DNA of 64,000 nt from contig NZ_CP071139.1 of the NCBI RefSeq assembly GCF_017639205.1, positions 2,992,001 to 3,056,000 on the forward strand. The letters are read 5' to 3'. The notes beneath the pieces were generated by a model, which made no database searches, was not told the DNA's origin, and saw only the letters and a program-made list of their open reading frames with translations. The stretch's first letter is position 1. Each line of letters begins with the position of its first letter. The position numbers were made by a program, and so were the translations under genes. This stretch comes from Streptomyces nojiriensis (GTDB lineage Bacteria; Actinomycetota; Actinomycetes; Streptomycetales; Streptomycetaceae). This document shows, piece after piece, positions 1-10,197 of the stretch.

Positions 1-1128
1 GGGGGTGAAGCGGATGCGGAGCTCCCCCTCGGCGAGGGCGGCGCCGGAGACGGTGCAGCGGCGCAGCGCCGCGGGGAGCGGAACGATCCTGCGGTGCGGG
101 CCCGCGGTGAGCAGCAGCTCGTCGCCGCGGCGTACGAGGTCGAGGTCGCTCTTGTGCGCGCCGGGCAGCGGTACCACCCAGACGAGGACCCCGTCCTCGG
201 CCAGCCGGTCCTCGACGGCCCAGGCCCGGCGGGGTGCGGGCGCCCCGGGTACGAGCCCGTCGGTGTCGGCGAGCAGCTCCAGGTCCTGCGGGCCGCGCGG
301 ATCGCGGCCGAGGTGGGCGAGGGCCACCACGGGGAGCTCGGCGGCCCACTCGGCGGCGTACTTCTGTTGCTGGGCGGCGAGCCCGGCGAGCCAGGGATCG
401 GCGGATTCCGTCGGCACGGTGCGGTTGGCGACGAGGGCGGAGACGGGCAGCTGCTGCAGGGCGAGCCCGAGCCGGCCCAGGCGCAGCGCGTCGGCGGCGG
501 CCGGGCCGGGCTCGGCGACCAGCCGCAGCTCGGTGGTGTCGGCCTCGACGACGGCCTGGACGGCGGCCAGCTCCTCGTCCCAGCGGGCGGCGGTCTCGTA
601 GAGCCACTGCGCGGGCATGGGGACGCCGGCCAGCTGGGCCAGTACGGGGCGCAGGGCGCGGGCGGCCTGCCGCTCGGCGGGCAGCAGCCGGGTGAGGTAG
701 CGGCGCAGCTGGGCGGGGAGGGCGAGGGTGGCCACGGTCCGGTGGAGCGGCGGCATGTCGACGACGACGAGGTCGGTGCCGGGCGCGGCGGCGGCCCGCC
801 GCAGGGCCCGGAGCAGGGCGAACTCCTCGGCGCCGGGCAGTTCGGTGATCTCCTCGGCGCCCAGCGGCCGGGCCCCGACCATGCCGAGCAGGGCGGATCC
901 GCGCTGCTGGAGGGCGACGAGCTCGTCGCGGAACTCCTCGCCGGAGTCCACCCGCGCCACCCGCAGCCCGGGGGCGGCCGGGTCGCCGACCAGGGCGGTG
1001 AGCGGGTCGCCGATGTCGCCGGAGAGCAGCAGCACCCGCTGCCCGTGGCGGGCCGCGGCGAGGGCGGTGGCCGCCGCCACGGTGGTCCGCCCGGCCCCGC
1101 CGGGGCCGGTGATCAGCAAGGTGTGCAT
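1..1128 (-). CDS. ArsA-family ATPase-like protein (partial, C-terminus beyond window)
   Basis: 376 codons are open from an ATG at 1128 to the first base of the window, so the C-terminus is missing. The N-terminus (MHTLLITGPGGAGRTT) looks like the deviant P-loop of ArsA/GET3/MinD-type SIMIBI ATPases. It is followed by a SGDIGDPL stretch and later a DLVVVDMPP stretch resembling the switch/Walker B region. Oddity: the canonical GKGGVGKT has lost both lysines (GPGGAGRT), so ATP hydrolysis may be impaired or use another residue. Streptomyces chromosomes commonly carry such ArsA-like proteins without any arsenite operon, so an arsenic function should not be assumed. It lies 32 nt downstream of the SRPBCC gene on the same strand and is probably co-transcribed with it. 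Confidence 0.8.
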   Translation of the reverse strand, partial: MHTLLITGPGGAGRTTVAAATALAAARHGQRVLLLSGDIGDPLTALVGDPAAPGLRVARVDSGEEFRDELVALQQRGSALLGMVGARPLGAEEITELPGAEEFALLRALRRAAAAPGTDLVVVDMPPLHRTVATLALPAQLRRYLTRLLPAERQAARALRPVLAQLAGVPMPAQWLYETAARWDEELAAVQAVVEADTTELRLVAEPGPAAADALRLGRLGLALQQLPVSALVANRTVPTESADPWLAGLAAQQQKYAAEWAAELPVVALAHLGRDPRGPQDLELLADTDGLVPGAPAPRRAWAVEDRLAEDGVLVWVVPLPGAHKSDLDLVRRGDELLLTAGPHRRIVPLPAALRRCTVSGAALAEGELRIRFTP

Positions 1129-1160
1129 GGTGCGGGTGCTCCGGTGTGCGGGAAGCGGGA

Positions 1161-1601
1161 TCAGACGGTTTCGACGCGCTTCTTCAGGCCCGCGAGCGCA
1201 CGGTCGATGATGACCTTCTCGGCCTTGCGCTTGATCATGCCGAGCATGGGGATCTTGACGTCGACGGTCAGCTGGTAGGTGACCTCGGTGCGCTTGCCGC
1301 CGTCGACGGCGGTCAGCCGGTAGGAGCCGTCCAGCTGGCGCAGCATCTGGGACTTGTCCAGGGTCCAGCTGACCTCGTCGGTGCCCGTCCAGGTGTAGGC
1401 GAGGGTGTGGTCGTCCTTGATCGCGCCCGCGTCGAGCAGCAGGCGGACCTTCTCGGCGCGCCCCTGGGCGTCGGTGGCCAGCACCTCGGCCTCCTTCACC
1501 TCGCCGGTCCACTCGGGGTAACGGGCGAAGTCGGCGATCACGGCCATCACGTCGGTGGGCGCAGCCTCGATCGTGATGCTTGAGCTGGTGTGTTCCGCCA
1601 T
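1161..1601 (-). CDS. SRPBCC (START-like) family protein
   Basis: 146 aa, with no signal peptide or membrane segment. The pattern is typical of the helix-grip SRPBCC/polyketide cyclase-like fold. It begins with a beta strand (SSITIEAAPTDVMAVIADF) and the conserved YPEWTGEV segment, continues with strands around WTLDKSQMLRQLDGSYRL, and ends in a long C-terminal helix (ALAGLKKRVETV). Such proteins bind hydrophobic ligands in a deep pocket; the ligand here is unknown. The ATG at 1601 has GGAGCGA just upstream. The ArsA-like ATPase follows after 32 nt, so the two probably form an operon. A link to lipid handling is only suggested by the acyl-CoA ligase and cholesterol oxidase nearby. Confidence 0.85.
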   Translation of the reverse strand: MAEHTSSSITIEAAPTDVMAVIADFARYPEWTGEVKEAEVLATDAQGRAEKVRLLLDAGAIKDDHTLAYTWTGTDEVSWTLDKSQMLRQLDGSYRLTAVDGGKRTEVTYQLTVDVKIPMLGMIKRKAEKVIIDRALAGLKKRVETV

Positions 1602-1620
1602 CGCGGTCGCTCCTCCGGGC

Positions 1621-1650
1621 TGGGGGTGGTACCTCCCAGCGGCAGCTGGG
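1621..1650. repeat. short copy of the dispersed intergenic repeat
   Basis: The block TACCTCCCAGCGGCAGCTGG, preceded by a G-run, lies between the SRPBCC gene and the metallophosphoesterase gene. It is nearly the reverse complement of CAGCTACCGCTGGGAGGTG at 6456-6474 and of the matching block at 29015-29033. It can fold into a small hairpin (CCCAGC/GCTGGG). No coding potential is evident in 1602-1767. Confidence 0.6.
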
Positions 1651-1767
1651 CAAGTTCGAGGATGTGTGCGGCCTGGGGCCGCCGCGTGAAGGCTACCGCG
1701 CGTGTGGACGTCGCCACTCCAGCGCCTCCCGTACCCTGCGCGAGCCCGCCGTGAAGCGGCTCGATCT

Positions 1768-2619
1768 CTACCATTCGAGGACCCAGGGCCGGCCGGTGGC
1801 CGCGAAGTGGCCCACGTTCACGCACTCGGTGTTCCCGATGCGCATGCGGCGGGCGAGCGGCTGGTGAACGTGTCCGAAGAGGGCGTAGCGGGGGCGGGTG
1901 CGGCGGATCGCGGCGAGCAGGGCCTCGCTGCCGCGTTCGAAGCGGCGGGCGACGGTGTCGTAGCAGAGCTCGGGCACTTCCGGCGGGATGTGCGAGCAGA
2001 GCACGTCCACCTCGCCGAGGGCCTCCACCTTGGCGGCGTACTCCTCCGGGTCCACCTCGTAGGGGGTGCGCATCGGGGAGGGCAGTCCGCCGCCGACGAA
2101 GCCGAAGACGCGGCCGCCGATCTCCACCCGCTGGCCGTCGAGCACGGTGAGGCCGTGGCGGTCGGCGTACTCGGGCCACAGGCCCGGCATGTCGACGTTG
2201 CCGTAGGTGGCGTACGTGGGAGTGGGGAAGGCGGCGAACATCTGGGCGTACTGGCGGCGTACGGCGCCCTCGATGAGGGTGTCCCGGTCCAGGCCGGCCC
2301 ACAGCTCCCGCCCGAAGGCGCGGGCCTCGTCGAAGCGGCGCGCGGTGCGCAGCTCGACGATCCGGTCGGCGTTCTCGATGCCGAACAGGTCGGGGAAGAT
2401 GCCGCGCGAGTGGTCGGCGTAGTCGAGGAAGAGCACGAGGTCGCCGAGGCAGACGAGGGCGTCGGCGCCGTCGCCCGCCCGGGCGAGGGCCTCGGTGTTG
2501 CCGTGCACGTCGCTCACGACGTGGACCCGGGTGCGGCCCGCCCCAGGGCCTGCTCCACGGCCCGCCCCACGGCCTGATCCGCTCGTGCCGAACTGCTGTC
2601 CCCGCATGCTGCCAGCCAT
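1768..2619 (-). CDS. calcineurin-like metallophosphoesterase
   Basis: 283 aa from the ATG at 2619. The first 30 residues are Gly/Ala/Arg-rich and may not be translated; an alternative GTG start lies directly before VHVVSDVHGN at about 2529. All blocks of the dinuclear-metal phosphoesterase fold are present in order: DxH in SDVHGN, GD in CLGDLV, a GN variant (YGNVDMP), a His block in CSHIPPE and GHxH in FGHVHQP. There is no signal peptide, so it should act in the cytoplasm. The substrate cannot be read from sequence; phosphodiester or phosphomonoester hydrolysis is the family norm. It is divergent from the acyl-CoA ligase gene. The 243 nt between the two must hold both promoters, but I could not assign hexamers confidently. 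Confidence 0.85.
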   Translation of the reverse strand: MAGSMRGQQFGTSGSGRGAGRGAGPGAGRTRVHVVSDVHGNTEALARAGDGADALVCLGDLVLFLDYADHSRGIFPDLFGIENADRIVELRTARRFDEARAFGRELWAGLDRDTLIEGAVRRQYAQMFAAFPTPTYATYGNVDMPGLWPEYADRHGLTVLDGQRVEIGGRVFGFVGGGLPSPMRTPYEVDPEEYAAKVEALGEVDVLCSHIPPEVPELCYDTVARRFERGSEALLAAIRRTRPRYALFGHVHQPLARRMRIGNTECVNVGHFAATGRPWVLEW

Positions 2620-2862
2620 GCGGCCAACCCTAGAGCTGCCTGGTGGCGGCGGGTAGAGGGGGTGGAAGAGGCGGCCGGACCTGCGGTTACTTCCGAGTCG
2701 CGAACGGGGTCGACTACTGTCGGCACGTTGGTGCGAGGCAGGGTAAGTGCAGAATGTGACGCACGGAACATCTGGCCGGTTCCCCCTATCGGGAACCCAC
2801 TACCGGTGGGTAACGTCCGGTCGGTCCACATGGTGGCGATGGCGCCCAGAGGAGCAGCAGTC

Positions 2863-4659
2863 TTGCGCGAGTTCAGCCTTCCGGCCCTGTACGAGGTCCC
2901 GTCGGACGGGAACCTGACGGATCTCATCCGCCGCAACGCCGCTCAGCATCCAGACACCGCCGTCATGAGCCGCAAGGTCGACGGCCGGTGGCAGGACGTG
3001 ACCGCGACCGAGTTCCTCGCCGAGGTCCGGGCCGCGGCCAAGGGCCTCGTGGCGGCCGGCATCCGGCCCGGCGACCGGGTCGCCCTCATCTCCCGCACCC
3101 GCTACGAGTGGGTGCTGTTCGACTTCGCGATCTGGAGCGCGGGCGGCGTCACCGTCCCCGTGTACGAGACCAGCTCCCCCGAGCAGGTCCAGTGGATCCT
3201 CGGTGACTCCGGGGCCGTCGCCGTCATCGTGGAGAGCCCGGCGCACAGCGCGGCCGTGGCCTCCCTGCGCGACCGGCTGCCGGAACTGCGCGAGGTCTGG
3301 GAGATCGAGCAGGGCGCGCTGGAGGCGCTGAAGGCCGCCGGCGCGGAGATCTCCGACGCCGAGGTCGAGGAGCGCAGCAGCCTCGCCAACGCCGACGACC
3401 CGGCCACCATCGTCTACACCTCGGGTACCACCGGCCGCCCCAAGGGCTGCGTGCTGACCCACCGCAACTTCTTCGCCGAGTGCGGCAACGTGGTGGAGCG
3501 CCTCAGCCCGCTCTTCCGCACCGGAGACTGCTCGGTCCTGCTCTTCCTCCCGGCCGCGCACGTCTTCGGGCGCCTGGTGGAGGTGGCGGCCGTGCTGGCG
3601 CCGATCCGCCTGGGCTGCGTACCGGACATCAAGAACCTGACGGACGAGCTCCAGTCCTTCCGGCCCACGCTGATCCTCGGTGTCCCGCGCGTCTTCGAGA
3701 AGGTCTACAACTCGGCACGCGCCAAGGCCCAGGCCGACGGCAAGGGCAGGATCTTCGACGCCGCGGCCGACACGGCGATCGCCTACAGCCGCGCGCTGGA
3801 CGCCCCGGGCGGCCCGTCCTTCGGGCTGCGCCTGAAGCACAAGCTGTTCTCCAAGCTGGTCTACAGCAAGCTGCACACGGTCCTCGGCGGGCGCGGCGAG
3901 TACGCGATCTCCGGCGGCGCCCCGCTGGGCGAGCGGCTCGGCCACTTCTTCCGCGGCATCGGCTTCACGGTGCTGGAGGGCTACGGCCTCACCGAGTCCT
4001 GTGCGGCCACGGCCTTCAACCCGTGGGACAAGACGAAGATCGGTACGGTCGGCCAGCCGCTGCCGGGCTCCGTGGTGCGCATCGCCGACGACGGCGAGGT
4101 GCTGCTGCACGGCGAGCACATCTTCAAGGAGTACTGGAAGAACGAGACGGCGACCGCCGAGGCGCTGACCGACGGCTGGTTCCACACCGGCGACGTCGGC
4201 ACCCTCGACGAGGACGGCTACCTCGCGATCACCGGCCGCAAGAAGGAACTCATCGTCACGGCGGGCGGCAAGAACGTCGCGCCGGCCGTCATCGAGGACC
4301 GGATCCGCGCGCACGCGCTGATCGCGGAGTGCATGGTGGTGGGCGACGCGCGGCCCTTCGTGGCGGCGCTGGTCACCATCGACGAAGAGTTCCTCGGCCG
4401 GTGGGCCGCGGAGAACGGCAAGCCGGCCGGTGTGACGGCGGCGGAGCTGCGCGAGGACGCGGAGCTGATCGCCGCCGTCCAGAAGGCCGTGGATGACGGC
4501 AACGCGGCGGTTTCCAAGGCGGAATCGGTGCGGAAATTCCGCATTCTTCCCTCCCAGTTCACGGAGGAGTCGGGTCACATCACGCCGTCGCTGAAGCTGA
4601 AGCGCAATGTGGTGGCCAAGGACTTCGCGGACGAGATCGAGGCGCTCTACCGCGGCTAG
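2863..4659 (+). CDS. long-chain fatty acid--CoA ligase (FadD15-like)
   Basis: 598 aa AMP-forming ligase that activates fatty acids to acyl-CoA through an acyl-adenylate. The frame is open from further upstream, but a TTG at 2863 has AGAGGAG about 9 nt before it and gives the usual N-terminus (MREFSLPALYEVP). Motifs: the P-loop YTSGTTGRPKGC at about residues 184-195, GYGLTESCA at about 373, the hinge region TGDVGTLDEDGY...GRKKE at about 443-465, and the C-terminal catalytic Lys segment (PSLKLKR) near 578. Length and motifs match bacterial long-chain ligases rather than short-chain acetyl-CoA synthetases. The protein is soluble or peripheral to the membrane. It is convergent with the cholesterol oxidase gene. 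Chain-length preference cannot be read from the sequence. Confidence 0.92.
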   Translation: MREFSLPALYEVPSDGNLTDLIRRNAAQHPDTAVMSRKVDGRWQDVTATEFLAEVRAAAKGLVAAGIRPGDRVALISRTRYEWVLFDFAIWSAGGVTVPVYETSSPEQVQWILGDSGAVAVIVESPAHSAAVASLRDRLPELREVWEIEQGALEALKAAGAEISDAEVEERSSLANADDPATIVYTSGTTGRPKGCVLTHRNFFAECGNVVERLSPLFRTGDCSVLLFLPAAHVFGRLVEVAAVLAPIRLGCVPDIKNLTDELQSFRPTLILGVPRVFEKVYNSARAKAQADGKGRIFDAAADTAIAYSRALDAPGGPSFGLRLKHKLFSKLVYSKLHTVLGGRGEYAISGGAPLGERLGHFFRGIGFTVLEGYGLTESCAATAFNPWDKTKIGTVGQPLPGSVVRIADDGEVLLHGEHIFKEYWKNETATAEALTDGWFHTGDVGTLDEDGYLAITGRKKELIVTAGGKNVAPAVIEDRIRAHALIAECMVVGDARPFVAALVTIDEEFLGRWAAENGKPAGVTAAELREDAELIAAVQKAVDDGNAAVSKAESVRKFRILPSQFTEESGHITPSLKLKRNVVAKDFADEIEALYRG

Positions 4660-4673
4660 TCCGCCGCTCCTCT

Positions 4674-4697
4674 AGCGGCCCGCGGCCGGAGGCCGCT
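4674..4697. terminator. hairpin between convergent genes
   Basis: AGCGGCC at 4674-4680 pairs with GGCCGCT at 4691-4697 around a 10-nt loop, in the 39-nt gap between the acyl-CoA ligase and cholesterol oxidase stop codons. No U-tract is obvious, as is common for Streptomyces terminators. Confidence 0.5.
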
Positions 4698-4698
4698 G

Positions 4699-6378
<1,680 letters not shown>

Positions 6379-6401
6379 TCAGGCATGGCTGCGCGACCGA
6401 C

Positions 6402-6563
6402 CGGGTGCGGCTCCGCTGTCGGGGCTCCGCCCCGAACCCCGCTCCTCAAACTCCCCCAGCTACCGCTGGGAGGTGCCCCCTGGAGGGGCTGGATCTTGAT
6501 GACAGCAGCCGAATCCAGCCCCGCCGGCGATTGAGGCGCGGGGGTCCGGGGGCTGGCCCCCGG
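6402..6563. repeat. mosaic intergenic repeat with terminator hairpin
   Basis: This repeat fills most of the gap between the cholesterol oxidase gene and the GT4 gene. It contains modules found elsewhere in the window: CAGCTACCGCTGGGAGGTG (6456-6474), an inverted pair GGGGCTGGAT (6485-6494) / ATCCAGCCCC (6513-6522), and GCCGGCGATTGAGGCG, which also occurs near 14713. At the end, CCGGGGG (6546-6552) and CCCCCGG (6557-6563) form a tight hairpin that probably terminates the minus-strand or plus-strand transcripts. Confidence 0.65.
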
Positions 6564-6586
6564 CAGCGGCGCCGCACCGGCACCGG

Positions 6587-7729
6587 CTACAGCAGCTCGC
6601 GCAGGCGGTCCGCCAAGAGGTCCCAGCGCCAGCGGTCCTCGACCCACATACGGCCGGCGGCACCCATCCTGGCCCGCAGCTCCGGATCCTTCAGCAGGGT
6701 GACGATCCGGTCCGCCGCGTCCTCGGGGGATCCGCCCCGCACGACCCAGCCCGTCTCACCGTCCAGCACCGCGTCCGGCGCCCCGCCCGAGTCGCCCGCG
6801 ATCACCGGCAGGCCCGTGGCCGAGGCCTCCAGGTAGACGATGCCGAGCCCCTCCACGTCCAGCCCGCCCCGGCGGGTCCGGCACGGCATGGCGAAGACGT
6901 CACCCGCGCCGTAGTGGGCCGCGAGTTCCGACCACGGGACGGCTCCGGTGAAAACGACGGAGTCCGAGACCCCGGTGGAGACGGCCAGCTCCCGCAGGTC
7001 CGCCTCGTAGGGGCCGCCGCCCACGATCAGCAGTACCGCGTCCGGCACCGCCGCCAGGATCCGCGGCATCGCCTCGATCAGGGTGTCCTGCCCCTTGCGC
7101 GGCACCAGCCGGGAGACGCAGACGACCACCGGCCGGTCCGTCAGCCCGAGCCGGGCCCGGACCTCCGCCCCACCCGATCCCGGGTGGAAGGTCTTCTCGT
7201 CCACCCCCGGCGGGAGCTGCACCATCCGGGCCGCCGCCCGGTCCGTCACCGCCGAGGCGATCCGCGAGCGTGTGTACTCCCCCAGGTAGGTCAGCGTGTC
7301 CGTGCCCTCGCCGATCCGGCGCAGCAACTGCCGCGCGGCCGGCAGCTGGGCCCAGCCCGCCTCGTGCCCGTGGGTGGTCGCGACGATCCGCCGCGCGCCC
7401 GCCCGCCGCAGCGCGGGGCCCATCAGCCCGAGCGGGGCCGCCGCCCCGAACCACACGGACTCGCAGCCGTGTTCGCGCAGCAGGCCCACCGCCCGCCGCG
7501 TCACGCGCGGGGTCGGCAGCAGCATCGTCGTCCGGTCGCGGACCACCTGGAACGGCTGCTCCGCGTCGAAGGCCGCGGTGGCCTCGCGGCCCTCCGCACT
7601 GTGCTTCCAGGTGGAGGCGTAGACGACGATCCGGTCGGGATCCAGCCGCAGCGCCATGTTGTGCAGGAAGGCCTGGATGCCGCCCGGTCGCGGCGGGAAG
7701 TCGTTGGTCACGATCAGCGTCTTGTGCAT
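6587..7729 (-). CDS. GT4 glycosyltransferase, PimB-like mannosyltransferase
   Basis: 380 aa from the ATG at 7729. The frame extends upstream, but MHKTLIVTNDFPPRPGG is the classic N-terminus of GT4 phosphatidylinositol mannosyltransferases, with the acceptor-side glycine loop. Two Rossmann-like domains follow. The C-terminal domain holds a VSRLVPRKGQDTLI segment at about residues 200-215 and a Glu-containing nucleotide-sugar loop (EASATGLPVIAGDSGGAPD) near 300-320. The expected reaction is transfer of mannose from GDP-mannose to phosphatidylinositol mono-mannoside on the inner face of the membrane. The lipoprotein gene lies 23 nt upstream on the same strand, suggesting co-transcription. Acceptor identity is inferred from family resemblance only. 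Confidence 0.85.
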   Translation of the reverse strand: MHKTLIVTNDFPPRPGGIQAFLHNMALRLDPDRIVVYASTWKHSAEGREATAAFDAEQPFQVVRDRTTMLLPTPRVTRRAVGLLREHGCESVWFGAAAPLGLMGPALRRAGARRIVATTHGHEAGWAQLPAARQLLRRIGEGTDTLTYLGEYTRSRIASAVTDRAAARMVQLPPGVDEKTFHPGSGGAEVRARLGLTDRPVVVCVSRLVPRKGQDTLIEAMPRILAAVPDAVLLIVGGGPYEADLRELAVSTGVSDSVVFTGAVPWSELAAHYGAGDVFAMPCRTRRGGLDVEGLGIVYLEASATGLPVIAGDSGGAPDAVLDGETGWVVRGGSPEDAADRIVTLLKDPELRARMGAAGRMWVEDRWRWDLLADRLRELL

Positions 7730-7752
7730 CGCTGACAACGTACCGGACGCCC

Positions 7753-8868
7753 TCAGCGGAGCTCCGCCCGCAGGGCCTCCCGCCAGTCCTTCGTCAATGC
7801 GTCCGGATCCGCTCCGAGGGCGCCCCGCACCGCCACCGGCCACGGCTCGCGCCCCGCCCTCCCGTACAGGTCCACGAGCGCCGCCTCGCCCCATCTCCCC
7901 GCGATCAGCCGGCAGGCCAGCCAGGCGCCCTCGTACGCGCGGGCCAGGGCCTCCGGGTCACCGCCGAAGGCGAAGTCCTCCGTCCGGGGCAGCTCGCCGG
8001 GCACCTCGCCCCGCCGTACGGCCCGGGCCAGCGTCGGAGCGGCCTGCTCCGGGGTGGCCGGGGTGCTGCGGTAGGCGGCCCAGTCCGCGAAGCCCTCGGA
8101 GAGCCACAGCGGGGTGGTGGCGGTGGTCGCCGCCCGGGTGGCCACATGGGTGACCTCGTGGGTCAGGATGACCCCGCGGCCCGCCGCGCTGAGCTCCGCC
8201 CACCCCTGCGGGTTCACGACGACCCGGTCGGCGGGGGCGGGGGCCTCGCCCACCCGGCCCGTGGTGACGGCCCCCATGCCCCGGTACTCGGCGGCCGGGC
8301 GGCCCAGCAGCTCCGCCATCCGCTCCAGGGATCCGGGGACCAGGACCACGGCACGGCCCGCCCAGGGCCCCGGCCAGCCGGCGCTCGCCGCGGGCACCGC
8401 CCGGTCGGCCTCCGCCGCGATCGCGGACAGCGTCCCCGTCTCCTGCCCGACGCCCAGCACCAGCGCGTGCGCTCCGCGGACCACCGCCACCGGGCCCTGG
8501 TCCCACAGCTGGGGCAGCGCGCCCGGCGCCGCCCGGTCACCGGTGACGTGCCACCGCCCGCCGTCCCGGGTCAGGCGCACCTCGCGCGCCGACCCGGCCG
8601 CGGCCGGGTCGTAGCCGGCCAGCCGGTAGTGGAGCTCCGCCCGGACGGTGGCCCCGGCGCCGTCCCGCCGGACCTCGGAGACCTCGTACGCCCAGCCCTC
8701 CAGCGGGATCCCGGCGAGCCGCTCGGGCGGCGTCCGCGACCAGGCGGCGACGGCCTCGCGGATGTCCCGCTCGGCGCCGTCCCGCGGGGCGGGCGCGCCG
8801 CACCCGGCGAGCAGCGCGCTCAGCAGGAGCGGCAGCACGCGTACGAGGGACCGGCGGACGGGGGGCAT
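7753..8868 (-). CDS. lipoprotein with HExxH zinc-peptidase-like domain
   Basis: 371 aa. A lipoprotein signal peptide ends at LLAGC (Cys about 22), so the protein should be anchored outside the membrane. An N-terminal domain of about 100 residues precedes a gluzincin-like region: LTHEVTH at about residues 234-240 and WLSEGFADW about 20 residues later would supply the two His and Glu metal ligands. This arrangement is typical of the MA-clan 'peptidase MA-like' domain. The substrate is unknown. The gene sits between an NlpC/P60 wall hydrolase and the PimB-like gene (23 nt gap to the latter), so an envelope role is likely. The ATG at 8868 gives a complete signal peptide and is well supported. Confidence 0.8.
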   Translation of the reverse strand: MPPVRRSLVRVLPLLLSALLAGCGAPAPRDGAERDIREAVAAWSRTPPERLAGIPLEGWAYEVSEVRRDGAGATVRAELHYRLAGYDPAAAGSAREVRLTRDGGRWHVTGDRAAPGALPQLWDQGPVAVVRGAHALVLGVGQETGTLSAIAAEADRAVPAASAGWPGPWAGRAVVLVPGSLERMAELLGRPAAEYRGMGAVTTGRVGEAPAPADRVVVNPQGWAELSAAGRGVILTHEVTHVATRAATTATTPLWLSEGFADWAAYRSTPATPEQAAPTLARAVRRGEVPGELPRTEDFAFGGDPEALARAYEGAWLACRLIAGRWGEAALVDLYGRAGREPWPVAVRGALGADPDALTKDWREALRAELR

Positions 8869-8893
8869 CCGACGATCGTACGCACGGGTGCGG

Positions 8894-9952
8894 TCAGGGG
8901 CGCGTCACCGAGGAGACGGGCATCATCCCGACGGGGTCGTAGCGGACCCGGGCTCCGGGGTAGGGGGCGTGCACCACCTGGCCGTTGCCGACGTACATGC
9001 CGACGTGGCTGGCGTCCGAGCGGTACGTCACCAGGTCGCCCGGGCGGGCCTGCGACAGCGGCACCTGGCGGCCGGCGTGCCGCTGGGCCTGCGAGGTGCG
9101 CGGCAGCGAGACTCCGGCCTGCCGGTACGACCAGACCATCAGCCCGGAGCAGTCGAAGCCGGCGGGGCCGGTGGAGCCCCACACGTACGGCCGGCCCACC
9201 GCGGCCCGGGCCGCCCTCACGGCGGTCTCGGCGCGTCCGGAGGAAGCACCGAAGGAGGCCGGCTCGGGCAGCCCCTCGGGACGGCCTCCGGAGCGCGAGG
9301 AGCGTTCGTAGTCGGCCCGCTCCCCGGAGGGCATGGCGTTGAGCAGCTGCCGGGCGGCAGCGAGCTTCGCCGTGACGGAGCGCTTGTGCCGGGCCACGTC
9401 AGTGCGCAGGGCGTCGAGTTCGGCGAGTTTGCGGGAGGCCTCCTGGCGCTCCTGGCCGAGTTCGCGCTGTTCCTCGCGGAGTTCGTCGAGCTGGCGGGCC
9501 TGCCGGCCGGTCAGCCGGTCGAGGGCGGCGGCCCGTTCCAGGTACGCGTCGGGGTCCTCGGACAGCATCAGCCCGACGGCGGGGTCGATGCCGCCGCTGC
9601 GGTACTGGGCTCCGGCGAAGGTGCCCAGGACGCCCCGCAGGGTGTTGATGCGCTCCTGGCCGCGGGCCACCGCGTCCTGGGCCCGGTTGACCTCGACGCG
9701 GAGCCGGTCGGCCTTCTCGCCCGCCTCGTTGAAGCGCTCGGTGGCCTGCTCGGCCTCCTCGAAGAGGCGGTCGACCTGGGCGCTGATGCCGGTTCTCGCG
9801 CCGCCTCCGGGTTCGTACGGGAAGCCGGGGGCCGCGTACGCGGGTACGCCCGTCATGGCGACCGCGGCGGTGGCCGCGGCGGCGGCGGTGAGGACGGTGA
9901 CCTTCGTGCTCCGGTCGAGGCTGCCGAGCCCGGCCCGGCGATGGGACGCCAC
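8894..9952 (-). CDS. secreted NlpC/P60 cell-wall endopeptidase
   Basis: 352 aa from a GTG at 9952, with GGGAG 8 nt upstream. The order is a secretory signal (VLTAAAAATAAVAMTGVPAYA), a long coiled-coil region (about residues 45-215) and a C-terminal NlpC/P60 domain. The catalytic Cys is in FDCSGLMVWSYRQAG. The His is in DASHVGMYVG, and the third polar residue is expected in VVHAPYPG. This is the RipA/CwlO-type architecture: D,L-endopeptidases that cut peptidoglycan stem peptides while the coiled coil controls activity. It is closely related to the next gene (10198-11226), sharing layout and the SHRR start region. It has its own predicted promoter. Confidence 0.92.
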   Translation of the reverse strand: MASHRRAGLGSLDRSTKVTVLTAAAAATAAVAMTGVPAYAAPGFPYEPGGGARTGISAQVDRLFEEAEQATERFNEAGEKADRLRVEVNRAQDAVARGQERINTLRGVLGTFAGAQYRSGGIDPAVGLMLSEDPDAYLERAAALDRLTGRQARQLDELREEQRELGQERQEASRKLAELDALRTDVARHKRSVTAKLAAARQLLNAMPSGERADYERSSRSGGRPEGLPEPASFGASSGRAETAVRAARAAVGRPYVWGSTGPAGFDCSGLMVWSYRQAGVSLPRTSQAQRHAGRQVPLSQARPGDLVTYRSDASHVGMYVGNGQVVHAPYPGARVRYDPVGMMPVSSVTRP

Positions 9953-10031
9953 GTGAAACCGCTCCCTTCCGCTGTGCGGGGCCCGGGTCCGCCCTCCGTG
10001 GACGGCCGTGTGCCGGGTTCCGCGCTGGCAG

Positions 10032-10061
10032 ACAGTAGCGGCGCGACCACGCACCGACCAA
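10032..10061 (-). promoter_or_regulatory. predicted sigma70/HrdB-type promoter
   Basis: Read on the minus strand, TTGGTC (10061-10056) and TACTGT (10037-10032) are separated by 18 nt and lie about 80 nt before the GTG start of the NlpC/P60 gene. Both hexamers resemble the Streptomyces vegetative consensus. This is pattern evidence only. Confidence 0.45.
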
Positions 10062-10197
10062 CGGCCGTCGGCGGGCGCACATGCCGACGCCCCGCAGGAG
10101 ACGCAGGTCACCGGCGGGGCGTGTGGTCAGAGGGCGGCCCTGGAATTCGCCCGGATGGGCGGTGTACGGGGCGTCCGGGACCGCGGGGCGGAGCGGA

